Of a stretch of 64,000 nucleotides of DNA, positions 8,979 through 19,025 are shown in pieces. Source of the DNA: a bacterium (lineage in GTDB: Bacteria > Bacillota > Clostridia > Oscillospirales > Oscillospiraceae). The DNA lies in NCBI GenBank assembly GCA_029009095.1, contig JAQXJT010000041.1, positions 1-64,000 of the forward strand. The letters run 5' to 3'. The notes beneath the pieces were generated by a model that saw nothing but the letters and a program-made list of their open reading frames with translations, searched no databases and was not told the DNA's origin. Position 1 is the stretch's first letter; each line of letters begins with the position of its first letter. The position numbers and the translations under genes were made by a program.

Positions 8979-9605
8979 ATGGAAATGAGACCTGAATACG
9001 TGGAAAAACGAAAAGAGAAGATGCGCCAGCGCAGGCGGAACGCCTTCGACTGGGTGGAATCTGTGGTCACGGCGCTGATGTTCTGCGTGCTGCTCTTCAC
9101 CTTTGTGATGCGGGTGGTGGGCGTGGACGGCACGTCCATGATCAACACCCTGGAGCACGGCGACAGGCTGCTGATCTCCAATTTCCTCTATTCCCCCCGG
9201 CAGGGGGATATCGTGGTGCTGCGCAAGCTCTCCTTCAGCAGCGACCCCATCATCAAGCGGGTCATCGCCACCGAGGGCCAGCTGGTCAGCATCGACTTCG
9301 AGAGCGGCACGGTGTCCGTGGACGGGGAAAAGCTGGAGGAGCCTTATGTCCATCTGGAGCAGCTCCCCATGCGCGCGCTGGACTTCCAGCACATGATGGA
9401 CAGGGACCTGGGCGGTGTGCTGGTGCCCGAGGGCTGCATCTTCGTCATGGGCGATAACCGCAACGGCTCCCAGGACAGCCGGGACGAGCACATCGGCTGC
9501 GTGGACACCCGCTATGTAATGGGCCGGGCGCTGCTGCTGCTCTACCCCGGGCGGAACATCGACGACGGGCAGCGGCATATGAACAGGATAGGCGTGGTAA
9601 AGTGA
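8979..9605 (+). CDS. lepB: Signal peptidase I
   Basis: This is a 208-residue type I signal peptidase that cleaves signal peptides at the outer face of the membrane. A basic N-terminus is followed by one transmembrane segment (about 28-48). The catalytic Ser53 lies in GTSM, Lys93 lies in IIKRVIATEG, and the box E motif MGDNRNGSQDSR is near residue 155. All serine-lysine dyad elements are intact. The start could be ATG 8979 or ATG 8985, and GAGGACGG supports both. The stop overlaps the rbgA start (GTGA). It heads an operon with rbgA, rnhB and yraN, an arrangement common in Firmicutes near rplS. Confidence 0.96.
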   Translation: MEMRPEYVEKRKEKMRQRRRNAFDWVESVVTALMFCVLLFTFVMRVVGVDGTSMINTLEHGDRLLISNFLYSPRQGDIVVLRKLSFSSDPIIKRVIATEGQLVSIDFESGTVSVDGEKLEEPYVHLEQLPMRALDFQHMMDRDLGGVLVPEGCIFVMGDNRNGSQDSRDEHIGCVDTRYVMGRALLLLYPGRNIDDGQRHMNRIGVVK

Positions 9606-10612
9606 AAAATCCCAACAATCACCGCCCGGGCCGTGGGCCATCGGGCAAAGGAAACGGCGCCGCTCCCAGCCGCCCCAACCGGGGCGCGCAGCGGGGCAAC
9701 GCCGGGAAAAGCGGCGCGGCCAGGGCGGCGAAGAACCCTCCGGCAGCGCCCCGGGATCCCCGGGATCCCAACATCAACTGGTACCCCGGCCACATGAAAA
9801 AGGCCACAAGGATGATCGAAGAAAACCTGAAGCTGGTGGACGCGGTGGTCGAGATCCGGGACGCCCGCATCCCGGAGAGCAGCCGCAACCCGGATGTGGC
9901 GGCTCTGTCCGGAGAGAAGCCAAGAATGGTGGTGCTCAACCGGGTGGATCAGGCGGATCCCGCCGTTACGGCGGCGTGGCGGCGCGCCCTGGAGGCGGAG
10001 GGCTGTTGTGTGCTGGAGACCGACTGCCGCAGCGGACGGGGCGTGGGGGACTTCTCCGCGTCGGCCCGTGAGCTGCTGAAAGAGCAGATCGCCCGCTGGG
10101 AGCAGCGGGGCCTGGTGGGCAGGACACTGCGCTTCATGGTGCTGGGCATCCCCAATGTGGGCAAGTCCAGCTTCATCAACCGACTGGCCGGGCGCAAGGC
10201 CGTGGAGGCCGGAGACCGGCCCGGCGTCACCCGGGGCAAGCAGTGGATCACGCTGGAGGGCGGCGTCCAGCTTCTGGACACCCCCGGCATCCTCTGGCCC
10301 AAACTGGACACCCCTCAGACCGGACTGGCCCTGGCCTGGACCGGGGCCATCAACGATGAGATACTGGACCGGGAGCTGGTGGCCTGCCGGCTGCTGGAGC
10401 TGCTGCGGGAGCGCTATCCCGCGGCCATCGAGCAGCGCTATCAGGTGAGTCCCCGGGAGGGGGAGCAGGGCTGGGAGCTGCTGGAGCGGCTGGGCCGCAG
10501 ACGGGGCTTCCTTGTCTCCGGCGGCGAGGTGGACACCGAGAGGATGAGCCGGATCCTGCTGGACGAGTACCGGGCGGGGATGCTGGGGCGCATCAGTCTG
10601 GAGCGGCCGTAA
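9602..10612 (+). CDS. rbgA: Ribosome biogenesis GTPase RbgA (YlqF) with N-terminal extension
   Basis: This is a circularly permuted GTPase needed for late 50S assembly. G4 (NRVDQAD, about residue 110) precedes G1 (GIPNVGKSS, about 182) and G3 (LDTPG, about 224), as expected for YlqF. The typical family start, NxNWYPGHMKKA, is found only after about 58 residues. The extra N-terminus is basic and rich in Gly, Pro, Asn and Arg and is probably disordered. GTG 9602 overlaps the lepB stop by 4 bp. No better start is visible close to the WYPGHM motif, which supports the extension being translated, though an upstream mis-start cannot be excluded. Confidence 0.93.
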   Translation: MKNPNNHRPGRGPSGKGNGAAPSRPNRGAQRGNAGKSGAARAAKNPPAAPRDPRDPNINWYPGHMKKATRMIEENLKLVDAVVEIRDARIPESSRNPDVAALSGEKPRMVVLNRVDQADPAVTAAWRRALEAEGCCVLETDCRSGRGVGDFSASARELLKEQIARWEQRGLVGRTLRFMVLGIPNVGKSSFINRLAGRKAVEAGDRPGVTRGKQWITLEGGVQLLDTPGILWPKLDTPQTGLALAWTGAINDEILDRELVACRLLELLRERYPAAIEQRYQVSPREGEQGWELLERLGRRRGFLVSGGEVDTERMSRILLDEYRAGMLGRISLERP

Positions 10613-11211
10613 TGGACGAACTTTATACCTTTGAGCGGGAGCTGGCCGGGGATGCGCTGCCCTTCTGCGGGGTGGACGAGGCCGGACGGGGCCCGCTGGC
10701 GGGACCGGTGTGCGCCGCGGCGGTGATCCTTCCCGAGGGCTGTGTTCTGCCCGGACTCAACGACTCCAAAAAGCTCTCGGAAAAAAAGCGGGAGGAGCTC
10801 TTCGATCTCATCTGCGAGAGAGCCGTGTGCTGCGGCGTGGCTTTTGCCACCGTGGCGGAGATCGAGGAAGTGAACATCAAAAACGCCGCCTATCTGGCCA
10901 TGGACCGGGCCATTGGGCAGCTTACGGTGAGACCGGCGCTGGCGCTGGTGGACGGCAACGACAAAAACCCTCTCTCCGTCCCGGCCATCAAGGTGGTCAG
11001 GGGGGACGGGCGCTGCGCCAGCATCGCGGCTGCCTCCATCCTCGCCAAGGTGACGAGAGACCGGTATATGCGTGCTCTGGCGGAGAAGTATCCCCAGTAT
11101 GGCTTTGAAAAGCACAAGGGCTACGGCACGGCGGCGCACTACGCCGCGCTGCGGGCGTACGGCCCCTGCGGGGAGCACCGCCCCAGCTTCCTGAGGAGGA
11201 TGCACGGATGA
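10612..11211 (+). CDS. rnhB: Ribonuclease HII
   Basis: This 199-residue enzyme removes RNA from RNA-DNA hybrids and excises misincorporated ribonucleotides. The first active-site motif is GVDEAGRGPLAGPV, with the conserved Asp and Glu, and the glycine-rich substrate motif follows. The later acidic residues are in ALVDGND and the KVTRDRYM segment, and the KHKGYGT motif is intact. The ATG overlaps the rbgA stop by one base (TAATG), indicating coupling. The rbgA-rnhB-yraN order is widely conserved in Firmicutes. Confidence 0.96.
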   Translation: MDELYTFERELAGDALPFCGVDEAGRGPLAGPVCAAAVILPEGCVLPGLNDSKKLSEKKREELFDLICERAVCCGVAFATVAEIEEVNIKNAAYLAMDRAIGQLTVRPALALVDGNDKNPLSVPAIKVVRGDGRCASIAAASILAKVTRDRYMRALAEKYPQYGFEKHKGYGTAAHYAALRAYGPCGEHRPSFLRRMHG

Positions 11212-11573
11212 ACACGCAGCTGTCCGGGCGCTTCGGGGAGGCCGCCGCGGCGGAGTACCTGCGGAAAAAAGGCTGGCGGGTGGTGGGCATGAACTACCGC
11301 ACACGGCTGGGGGAAATCGACGTGATCGCCGAAAAGGGCCGGTACCTGGCCTTTGTGGAGGTGAAGCTCCGCAAAAACGCCGGTCACGGCCTCGCCCGGG
11401 AATTCGTGACGCCGCGCAAGCAGCAGCGTCTCATCCTCGCGGCTCAGTCCTACCTCCAGACCCATCCCACCCAACTGCAGCCCCGCTTTGATGTGGTGGA
11501 AGTCTACGCGCCCCAGGGGGCGGGCGGGAAGGTGACGGTGAACCACGTGGAAAACGCCTTCGAGGCGGGGTGA
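11208..11573 (+). CDS. YraN/UPF0102 endonuclease-fold protein
   Basis: This is a 121-residue UPF0102 protein. It shows the family pattern GRFGEAAAAEYLRKKGW, then NYRTRLGEIDVIA and FVEVKLRKN, which matches a restriction-endonuclease-like core (D...ExK). Nuclease activity has been suggested for the family, but the physiological role is not settled. The ATG overlaps the rnhB stop by 4 bp. The downstream DNA (11576-11615) is a GC-rich inverted-repeat region (CGGCGGGG/CCCCGCCG and GCGGCCC/GGGCCGC) between convergent genes and may act as a two-way terminator. Confidence 0.93.
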   Translation: MNTQLSGRFGEAAAAEYLRKKGWRVVGMNYRTRLGEIDVIAEKGRYLAFVEVKLRKNAGHGLAREFVTPRKQQRLILAAQSYLQTHPTQLQPRFDVVEVYAPQGAGGKVTVNHVENAFEAG

Positions 11574-11615
11574 ATATGTACGGCGGGGTCGCCCCGCCGC
11601 TGCGGCCCGGGCCGC

Positions 11616-11789
11616 TCAGTTGGAAGCGCGGTTCACAAAGGTGGAGCAGAAGGTCTCGCCCTTGCGCGTGGCCGCGGCGTTCTCCACCTTGATGTTGGCG
11701 GCCGTGCAGAAGTCGTTGCTCTCGTGATACTTGCAGTCCTTCACGCAGCAGCCGATGGTCTGCAGGCCGCAGTTGTTCTTCCCGTTCAT
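11616..11789 (-). CDS. DUF1540 small cysteine-rich protein
   Basis: This 57-residue protein has a DUF1540-type Cys pattern: C at GLQTIGCCVKDCKYH and further Cys in NDFCTAANI and TFCSTF. It is probably a small metal-binding protein; the family is common in spore-forming Clostridia and its function is not known. ATG 11789 on the minus strand is chosen because GGGAGGATGAAAAT directly precedes it; a longer reading from 11819 lacks this. It lies alone on the minus strand, between yraN and a divergently placed phosphoesterase gene. Confidence 0.88.
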   Translation of the reverse strand: MNGKNNCGLQTIGCCVKDCKYHESNDFCTAANIKVENAAATRKGETFCSTFVNRASN

Positions 11790-11868
11790 ATTTTCATCCT
11801 CCCATCTGATGAGATACACCGACAGTATCTCGGCGGGAGCTCATTTTATGCAAAGGAGGCGGACGGCG

Positions 11869-12558
11869 ATGTCCCTCTACGCCATTGGCGATCTGCACCT
11901 CTCTCTGGGATGCCCGGAGAAGGATATGGCCCTGTTCGGCGGGCGCTGGGTGGGCTACACGGAGAAGATCCGAGCCTCCTTCTCCCAGCTCCGGGAGGAG
12001 GATACCGTGGTGCTCTGTGGGGACAGCAGCTGGGGCATGAGCCTGGGCGAAGCGCTGAGCGATCTGCGCTTTCTGCAGGAACTGCCGGGGCAAAAGGTAC
12101 TGCTCAAGGGCAACCACGACTACTGGTGGCAGACCGCCGCAAAGATGAACGCCTTTCTGGAAGAGAATGGTTTAACAAAGCTCACTTTCCTCCATAATAA
12201 CTTTGTCCCTTACGGGGACTTGGCCCTCTGCGGCACAAGAGGGTGGTTTTTCGAAGAGGAGAGGGGCGGAGAGCATGACAAAAAGATCATGAGCCGGGAA
12301 GTGGGGCGGCTGGAACTGTCGCTGAAAGCGGCGGGGGACAGGGAAAAGCTGGTGTTCCTCCACTACCCGCCCATCTACCAGAGCTACCGCTGCGAGGAGA
12401 TTTTGGAGCTGCTGGAGCGCTACGGAGTGAAGCGGTGCTTTTCCGGGCACATCCACGGCAAAGGCTGCTACGCCGCCTTCCGGGGCACGGAGGGAGAGTG
12501 CCACCACGCGCTGGTATCCGCGGATTTCCTCGACTTTGTTCCCTGCAAAATAATGTAA
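11869..12558 (+). CDS. Calcineurin-like metallophosphoesterase
   Basis: This is a 229-residue metallophosphoesterase. Metal-binding motifs appear in the expected order: GDLHLS (start), CGDSSWG, KGNHDYWW (about residue 80), HYPPIY and SGHIHGKG (about 205). It is likely to hydrolyse phosphomono- or diesters, but the substrate cannot be predicted. The start at 11869 follows AAAGGAGGC at 8 nt and puts the first metal motif at the N-terminus as in homologues. An earlier in-frame ATG at 11848 is less likely. The gene is transcribed away from the DUF1540 gene. Confidence 0.92.
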   Translation: MSLYAIGDLHLSLGCPEKDMALFGGRWVGYTEKIRASFSQLREEDTVVLCGDSSWGMSLGEALSDLRFLQELPGQKVLLKGNHDYWWQTAAKMNAFLEENGLTKLTFLHNNFVPYGDLALCGTRGWFFEEERGGEHDKKIMSREVGRLELSLKAAGDREKLVFLHYPPIYQSYRCEEILELLERYGVKRCFSGHIHGKGCYAAFRGTEGECHHALVSADFLDFVPCKIM

Positions 12559-12566
12559 ATGACCGA

Positions 12567-12595
12567 TTGCATTTTGGAAAAACATTTGCTATAAT
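12567..12595 (+). promoter_or_regulatory. Promoter of tig
   Basis: TTGCAT (12567-12572) and perfect TATAAT (12590-12595) are 17 bp apart in an AT-rich gap. The leader before tig is about 62 nt. Confidence 0.85.
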
Positions 12596-12664
12596 AATAC
12601 GGCTTTGTTTATATCCCCAGTTTTGCTGAAACTATCATCGGAAATATAGAGAGGAGTAAACCCC

Positions 12665-13981
12665 ATGATCGTCAACAACACCAAGCGCGAGAAGAACACC
12701 GTCACCTTCGACGTCACGCTGGACGCCGCTGAATTTGAGAGCTATGTCAACGCCGCCTACAAGAAGGCCAAAGGCAAGATCACCGTTCCCGGCTTCCGCA
12801 AGGGCCATGCCCCCCGCAAGGTCGTGGAAGGCATGTACGGCAAGGATGTGTTCTACGACGACGCCATGAACGACGCCGCCCCCGTGGCCTTTATGTTCGG
12901 CGCCGGCGAGGAGAAGCTGGAGGTCGTGGGTCAGCCCGCCGTGGAGAAGTTTGACTTCAACGAGGAGAACGCGCTGGTGCTCTCTTTCAAAACCGATGTG
13001 TGGCCCGAGTGCGAACTGGGCGAGTACAAGGGTCTGGAAGCTCCCAAGGCGGCCGTGGAGGTCAGCGAGGACGAGGTCATGGCCGAGGTTTCCCGGCTGC
13101 GCGAGCAGGGCGCCCGCATCACCCCCGTGGAGCGCGAGAGCGCCAACGGCGACGTGCTGAACATCGACTTTGAGGGCTTCCGGGACGGCGTCGCCTTTGC
13201 CGGCGGCAAGGGCGAGGGCTACGATCTGGAGCTGGGCTCCGGCAGCTTCATCCCCGGCTTTGAGGAGCAGCTGGTGGGCATGAAGGCCGGCGAGGAGAAG
13301 GACATCTCCGTGCACTTCCCCGCCGAGTACCACAGCAAGGAGCTGGCCGACCAGGACGCCACCTTCCATGTGAAGTGCAACGAGGTCAAGGAGAAGATCC
13401 TGCCCGAGCTGGACGACGAGTTTGCCAAGGATAACGACTGCGACACCCTCGAGGAGCTGAAGAACGGCATCCGCGAGCGGATGCTCAAGAGCCGTCAGGA
13501 AGTGGCCGACAGCGCCTTTGAGGAGGTCATTGTCAACAAGGCCGCCGAGAATATGATCGTGGACATTCCCCAGTGCATGATCGAGGAAGCGCTGGACAAC
13601 AAGGTCAACGAGTACGCCAGATATATGTCCGCTCAGGGCATGAAGCTGGAGGAGTACCTGAAGATGACCGGCAGCAGCTATGAGCTCTTCCGCGAGCGCT
13701 ACCGGGAGGACGCCGCCAACGAGGTCCGCACCGAGGTCCTGCTCCGCGCCGTGGCCAAGGCCGAGGGCATCGAGATCGCCGAGGAGGAGATGGAGAGCGA
13801 GTACGCCGATCTGGCCGCCAAGTACGGCATGAAGATCGAGGATGTCAAGCGTGCCATCCCCGAGGGAGACATGAGAAACCAGATGATCCACAAGAAGGCC
13901 GCCGCCCTCATTGCGGCCGCCGGCGTTCCTGTGGCCGAAGTGAACGAAACCGAGGAAGCCGCCGGGGAGCAGGCGGAGTAA
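12665..13981 (+). CDS. tig: Trigger factor
   Basis: This is the 438-residue ribosome-associated chaperone and peptidyl-prolyl isomerase. The N-terminal ribosome-binding domain contains the signature [18 protein letters not shown] (about residues 40-57; canonical GFRxGxxP). The FKBP-like PPIase domain (about 155-240) includes [10 protein letters not shown] and [13 protein letters not shown]. The C-terminal helical domain completes the protein. It heads a run with clpP, clpX and lon, the usual Firmicutes proteostasis cluster. It has its own promoter and a GAGAGGAGT ribosome-binding site. Confidence 0.97.
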   Translation: MIVNNTKREKNTVTFDVTLDAAEFESYVNAAYKKAKGKITVPGFRKGHAPRKVVEGMYGKDVFYDDAMNDAAPVAFMFGAGEEKLEVVGQPAVEKFDFNEENALVLSFKTDVWPECELGEYKGLEAPKAAVEVSEDEVMAEVSRLREQGARITPVERESANGDVLNIDFEGFRDGVAFAGGKGEGYDLELGSGSFIPGFEEQLVGMKAGEEKDISVHFPAEYHSKELADQDATFHVKCNEVKEKILPELDDEFAKDNDCDTLEELKNGIRERMLKSRQEVADSAFEEVIVNKAAENMIVDIPQCMIEEALDNKVNEYARYMSAQGMKLEEYLKMTGSSYELFRERYREDAANEVRTEVLLRAVAKAEGIEIAEEEMESEYADLAAKYGMKIEDVKRAIPEGDMRNQMIHKKAAALIAAAGVPVAEVNETEEAAGEQAE

Positions 13982-14036
13982 TCCAGCCCCTGCCGGCCAT
14001 GCTTCCGCCGCAATACCAATAAGGAGGCATTTTCAA

Positions 14037-14618
14037 ATGAGTCTTGTACCTTATGTTGTGGAGCAGACTTCCCGCGGGGAGCGCTCCTACGACATCTACT
14101 CCCGCCTTCTCAACGACCGCATCATCATGCTGTCCGAGGAGGTCAACGACACCACTGCGTCCCTGATCGTGGCCCAGCTCCTCTATCTGGAGGCCCAGGA
14201 CCCCGACAAGGACATCCAGTTCTATATCAATTCACCCGGCGGCAGCGTGTCCTCCGGCCTCGCCATCTACGACACCATGCAGTATATCAAGGCCGATGTG
14301 TCCACCATCTGCATCGGCATGGCCGCCTCCATGGGCGCGTTCCTGCTCTCCGCGGGCACGAAGGGCAAGCGCATCGCTCTGCCCAACGCCGAGATCATGA
14401 TCCACCAGCCTTCCGGCGGCAGCCAGGGCCAGGCCAGCGACATCAAGATCCAGGCCGAGCACATCCTGCGCACCCGCGACAAACTCAACCGCATCCTTGC
14501 CGAAAACACCGGCAAGCCCATCGAACAGATCGAACGCGACACCGAGCGCGACAACTTCATGTCCGCTGAGGAGGCCGTGGCTTACGGATTGATCGACAAG
14601 GTCATTTACAAGAGGTAA
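14037..14618 (+). CDS. clpP: ATP-dependent Clp protease proteolytic subunit
   Basis: This is the 193-residue serine peptidase that forms the tetradecameric ClpP barrel. The triad is visible: Ser98 in GMAASMGAF, His123 in IMIHQPSGG, and an Asp near 172 in the ERDTERDNF segment. AAGGAGGC gives a strong ribosome-binding site. It lies between tig and clpX, so the protease and its unfoldase are produced from adjacent genes. Confidence 0.98.
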   Translation: MSLVPYVVEQTSRGERSYDIYSRLLNDRIIMLSEEVNDTTASLIVAQLLYLEAQDPDKDIQFYINSPGGSVSSGLAIYDTMQYIKADVSTICIGMAASMGAFLLSAGTKGKRIALPNAEIMIHQPSGGSQGQASDIKIQAEHILRTRDKLNRILAENTGKPIEQIERDTERDNFMSAEEAVAYGLIDKVIYKR

Positions 14619-14635
14619 ACCGAGGAGAAGTTTTC

Positions 14636-15904
<1,269 letters not shown>

Positions 15905-15921
15905 TATTCATAGTGTTTTTC

Positions 15922-15953
15922 AGCGGCGGGGATATTTCCATCCCCGCTGCGCT
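15922..15953 (+). terminator. Weak terminator-like hairpin after clpX
   Basis: GCGGGGAT / ATCCCCGC pair around a 6-nt loop, extended by AGCG/CGCT across a small bulge. The T-tract downstream is poor, so termination may be partial before lon. Confidence 0.4.
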
Positions 15954-16020
15954 GTTATAAATTCCGTTTTTTCCCGGAACGGTGTTTTCGGGGACAGACG
16001 CGAAAGGAGAGACAGATAGA

Positions 16021-18429
16021 ATGGCAGAAGACAGCAGAATTATGACGCTGCCGACTCTCACCATGCGGGGCGCCACGGTGTACCCCGGCACGGTGCTGAA
16101 TTTCGATGTGGAGCGTCCTTTCAGCATCGCGGCGCTGAACGCCGCCATAGGAACGGATCGGATGATCTTTCTGGTGGGCCAGAAGGATCTGACCGTGGAT
16201 AAGCCCGGGGCGAAGGATCTCTACGAGGTGGGGACCGTCTGCCGCCTGGGGCAGATCCTGAAGGTGCCCGGCGGCAATGGCGTCAAGGCCATCGTGGAGG
16301 GATTGCACCGGGGCCGGCTGCTGCGCGTCACCGCCGAGACCCCCTGCTTCTGGGCCAATGTGCAGATCATCAGCGAGAAGCCCTATCCCCTCCATGACCG
16401 GCGGGTGGAGGCGGAGATCCGCCGCTGCTGCGAACTTTTCACCGAGTACGGCAATGTCTCCGGCACTGTGACCCCCGAGATGCTGCTCAAGCTCATCGAT
16501 AAGGAAGACCCGTCCTTTGTGGCGGACTACATTGCGCTGAATGTCTACCTCCGGGCCCGTGACAAGCAGACGCTGCTGGAAGAGCGCGACCCGGTGCAGC
16601 GGCTGCGGCTGCTGGGCAGATTTTTGACCCGGGAGCTGGAAATTCTGGACATCGAGCAGGACATCAGCGAGGCCACCAGCGAACGTATGAGCAAGTCCCA
16701 GCGGGAATATTACCTCCGCGAGCAGATGAAGGCCATCCGGGCCGAGCTGGGAGACGAGAACGACGAGGACGAGGTGGAGGAATACCGCCGGAAGATCCTC
16801 GAAAAGCACTTCGCCGAAGATGTGGAGAAGAAGCTTCTCAAGGAGCTGGACCGCCTGGCCAAGCAGCCCTTCGGCAGCAGCGAGGGGGCGGTGCTGCGCA
16901 CCTATCTGGACACCTGTCTGGAGCTGCCCTGGGATGTCCGCACCGAGGAGGTCGTGGATGTGCGTGCGGCCCGCCGGGCGCTGGACGAGGACCACTACGG
17001 GATGGAGAAGGTCAAGGAGCGCATCATCGAATACCTCTCCGTGCGCCAGCTCAGCGAGCAGGTGAAGGGCGGCGTGCTCTGTCTGGTGGGCCCCCCGGGC
17101 GTGGGCAAGACCAGCATCGCCATGAGCATTGCCCGGGCCACCAACCGGAAGCTGGCACGCATCTCCCTGGGCGGCGTCCATGACGAGGCGGAGATCCGCG
17201 GCCACCGCAAGACCTATGTGGGCGCCATGCCCGGCCGGCTGATCGCCGGCATCCAGCAGGCGGGTTCCTGCAACCCGGTGCTGGTGCTCGACGAGATCGA
17301 CAAGCTGGGCAGCGATTACCGGGGCGACCCCTCGGCGGCGCTGCTGGAGGCGCTGGACGCCGAGCAGAACCACGCCTTCCGCGACCATTTTCTGGAGATC
17401 CCCTTTGACCTCTCCGAGTGCTTCTTTATCACCACCGCCAACACCACCGATACCATCCCCCGGGCGCTGCTGGACCGCATGGAGGTCATTGAGCTGGGGA
17501 GCTACACCGATGAGGAGAAGCTCCAGATCGCCAAGGGCCATCTGCTGCCCAAGCAGCGGAAAAAGCACGGACTCACCGGCAACCAGCTCCGCATCACGGA
17601 CGACGCCATCCGGGAGATCATCTCCGACTACACCCGGGAGTCCGGCGTGCGCGTGCTGGAGAGAGAGCTGGCCGCCGTCTGCCGGAAGGCTGCCGCCCGG
17701 ATCGCCTCCGGGGAAGGCAAGAGTCTGCGGCTGAAGGAGGGCGAGCTGGAGAAGGTGCTGGGCGCGCCGAAGTTCAAAAACAGCGCGCTGACTCTCACGG
17801 ACAGCGTGGGCCTTGTCCACGGCCTCGCCTGGACCAGCGTGGGCGGAGAGGTGCTGGATGTGGAGTGCGCCGTGCTCCCGGGCAGCGGCAAGCTGGAGCT
17901 GACGGGCAATCTGGGCGATGTGATGAAGGAGTCCTGCCAGGCGGCGCTGAGCTTTATCCGCAGCCGCTGCGGCGAGCTGGGCATTGAGCCGGACTTCAAC
18001 AAGACGAAAGATATACATATCCACTTCCCAGAGGGCGCCGTGCCCAAGGACGGGCCCAGCGCCGGCTGCGCCATTACCCTCTGCGTGGCCTCCGCCCTCA
18101 GCGGCGTGCCCGCCCGGGGCGATGTGGCCATGACCGGCGAGGTGACCCTCCGTGGCCGGGTGCTGCCCATCGGGGGACTGAGGGAAAAGACCATGGCCGC
18201 TCTCCGCGCGGGCATCCACGAGGTGCTCATCCCCGAGGGCAACGTGAGCGATCTGGAGGAGATCGACCCGCTGGTGCGCAGCCAGCTCCACTTCACCCCC
18301 GTGAAAAGTGTGGATCAGGTCATCGACGCGGCGCTGCGCCGGGAGAAAACCGGTGCCTCCGCTGCCGCCGAGGGCGTGTTCCTCTCCGAGTGCGGCGCAG
18401 CACAGAAAGGAATTTCGATTTGTCAATAA
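16021..18429 (+). CDS. lon: ATP-dependent protease Lon
   Basis: This 802-residue protease has an N-terminal LON substrate-binding domain (about 1-200), a AAA+ module with Walker A GPPGVGKTS (about 357), Walker B LVLDEIDKLG, and a C-terminal S16 peptidase domain with catalytic Ser680 in KDGPSAGCA and Lys723 in LREKTMAALRAG. ATG 16021 follows AAAGGAGAG; a longer reading from 15982 has no such support. The coding end overlaps the engB start, so the two are coupled. It degrades misfolded and regulatory proteins. Confidence 0.97.
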   Translation: MAEDSRIMTLPTLTMRGATVYPGTVLNFDVERPFSIAALNAAIGTDRMIFLVGQKDLTVDKPGAKDLYEVGTVCRLGQILKVPGGNGVKAIVEGLHRGRLLRVTAETPCFWANVQIISEKPYPLHDRRVEAEIRRCCELFTEYGNVSGTVTPEMLLKLIDKEDPSFVADYIALNVYLRARDKQTLLEERDPVQRLRLLGRFLTRELEILDIEQDISEATSERMSKSQREYYLREQMKAIRAELGDENDEDEVEEYRRKILEKHFAEDVEKKLLKELDRLAKQPFGSSEGAVLRTYLDTCLELPWDVRTEEVVDVRAARRALDEDHYGMEKVKERIIEYLSVRQLSEQVKGGVLCLVGPPGVGKTSIAMSIARATNRKLARISLGGVHDEAEIRGHRKTYVGAMPGRLIAGIQQAGSCNPVLVLDEIDKLGSDYRGDPSAALLEALDAEQNHAFRDHFLEIPFDLSECFFITTANTTDTIPRALLDRMEVIELGSYTDEEKLQIAKGHLLPKQRKKHGLTGNQLRITDDAIREIISDYTRESGVRVLERELAAVCRKAAARIASGEGKSLRLKEGELEKVLGAPKFKNSALTLTDSVGLVHGLAWTSVGGEVLDVECAVLPGSGKLELTGNLGDVMKESCQAALSFIRSRCGELGIEPDFNKTKDIHIHFPEGAVPKDGPSAGCAITLCVASALSGVPARGDVAMTGEVTLRGRVLPIGGLREKTMAALRAGIHEVLIPEGNVSDLEEIDPLVRSQLHFTPVKSVDQVIDAALRREKTGASAAAEGVFLSECGAAQKGISICQ

Positions 18430-19004
18430 ACACCCAGAAGGTCAATTTCATCAAGTCCGCGGCCTCCCGGGATGACTTCATCCGGGACGGCAGGCCCTGC
18501 GTGGTCTTTGCCGGGCGCTCGAATGTGGGCAAGTCCTCGGTGATCAACCGTCTGCTCAACCGCAAAAACTTTGCCCGGGTGGGCGGTACGCCGGGGAAAA
18601 CCGTGCAGGTCAACTACTTTCTGGTGGACGGCGTCTATTTTGTGGATCTCCCCGGCTATGGCTATGCCCGGGTCTCCGGGGACGAGCGGCGTCGCTGGGG
18701 CGAGTTGATGGAGGATTACTTCGCCGAGGGGGAGCGCATCTCCCTGGGAGTGCTGATCGTGGACGCCCGGCACAGCCCCACGGCGGACGATGTGACCATG
18801 TCCGACTACTTCTGGAACGCGGGGCAGCCCTTTTGCGTGGTGGCCAACAAGTCCGATAAGCTGAAGAAAAGCGAGATCCCCCAGCGTCTGGCGGATATCC
18901 GGGAGACGCTGCATCTGCCCGAGGGCTTTCCGCTGATCCTCTTCTCCGCTGAGAAAGGGGAGGGCCGGGGCGAGCTGCTGCGGCTGATCGAGGAACACGC
19001 CTGA
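18420..19004 (+). CDS. engB: Ribosome biogenesis GTP-binding protein EngB/YsxC
   Basis: This 194-residue GTPase helps assemble the 50S subunit. G1 is AGRSNVGKSS, the G2 Thr lies in GGTPGKTVQV, G3 is VDLPGYGYA and G4 is NKSDK. A TTG start at 18420 is chosen: AAAGGA lies 8 nt upstream and the resulting N-terminus (SINTQKVNFIKSAA) matches the family, while the GTG at 18390 would add unrelated residues. The start lies 10 bp inside the lon gene, a conserved neighbour in Firmicutes. Confidence 0.95.
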   Translation: MSINTQKVNFIKSAASRDDFIRDGRPCVVFAGRSNVGKSSVINRLLNRKNFARVGGTPGKTVQVNYFLVDGVYFVDLPGYGYARVSGDERRRWGELMEDYFAEGERISLGVLIVDARHSPTADDVTMSDYFWNAGQPFCVVANKSDKLKKSEIPQRLADIRETLHLPEGFPLILFSAEKGEGRGELLRLIEEHA

Positions 19005-19025
19005 GAGCGGGGGGCTGAGGGAAGA

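Noticed and set aside
6381..9641. 1086-codon antisense frame across the permease and lepB
   Set aside because: It spans two real genes and their intergenic promoter and terminator. The composition is typical of a GC-rich shadow frame.
15955..18426. 823-codon antisense frame over lon
   Set aside because: Shadow frame: lon has all catalytic motifs and the antisense has none.
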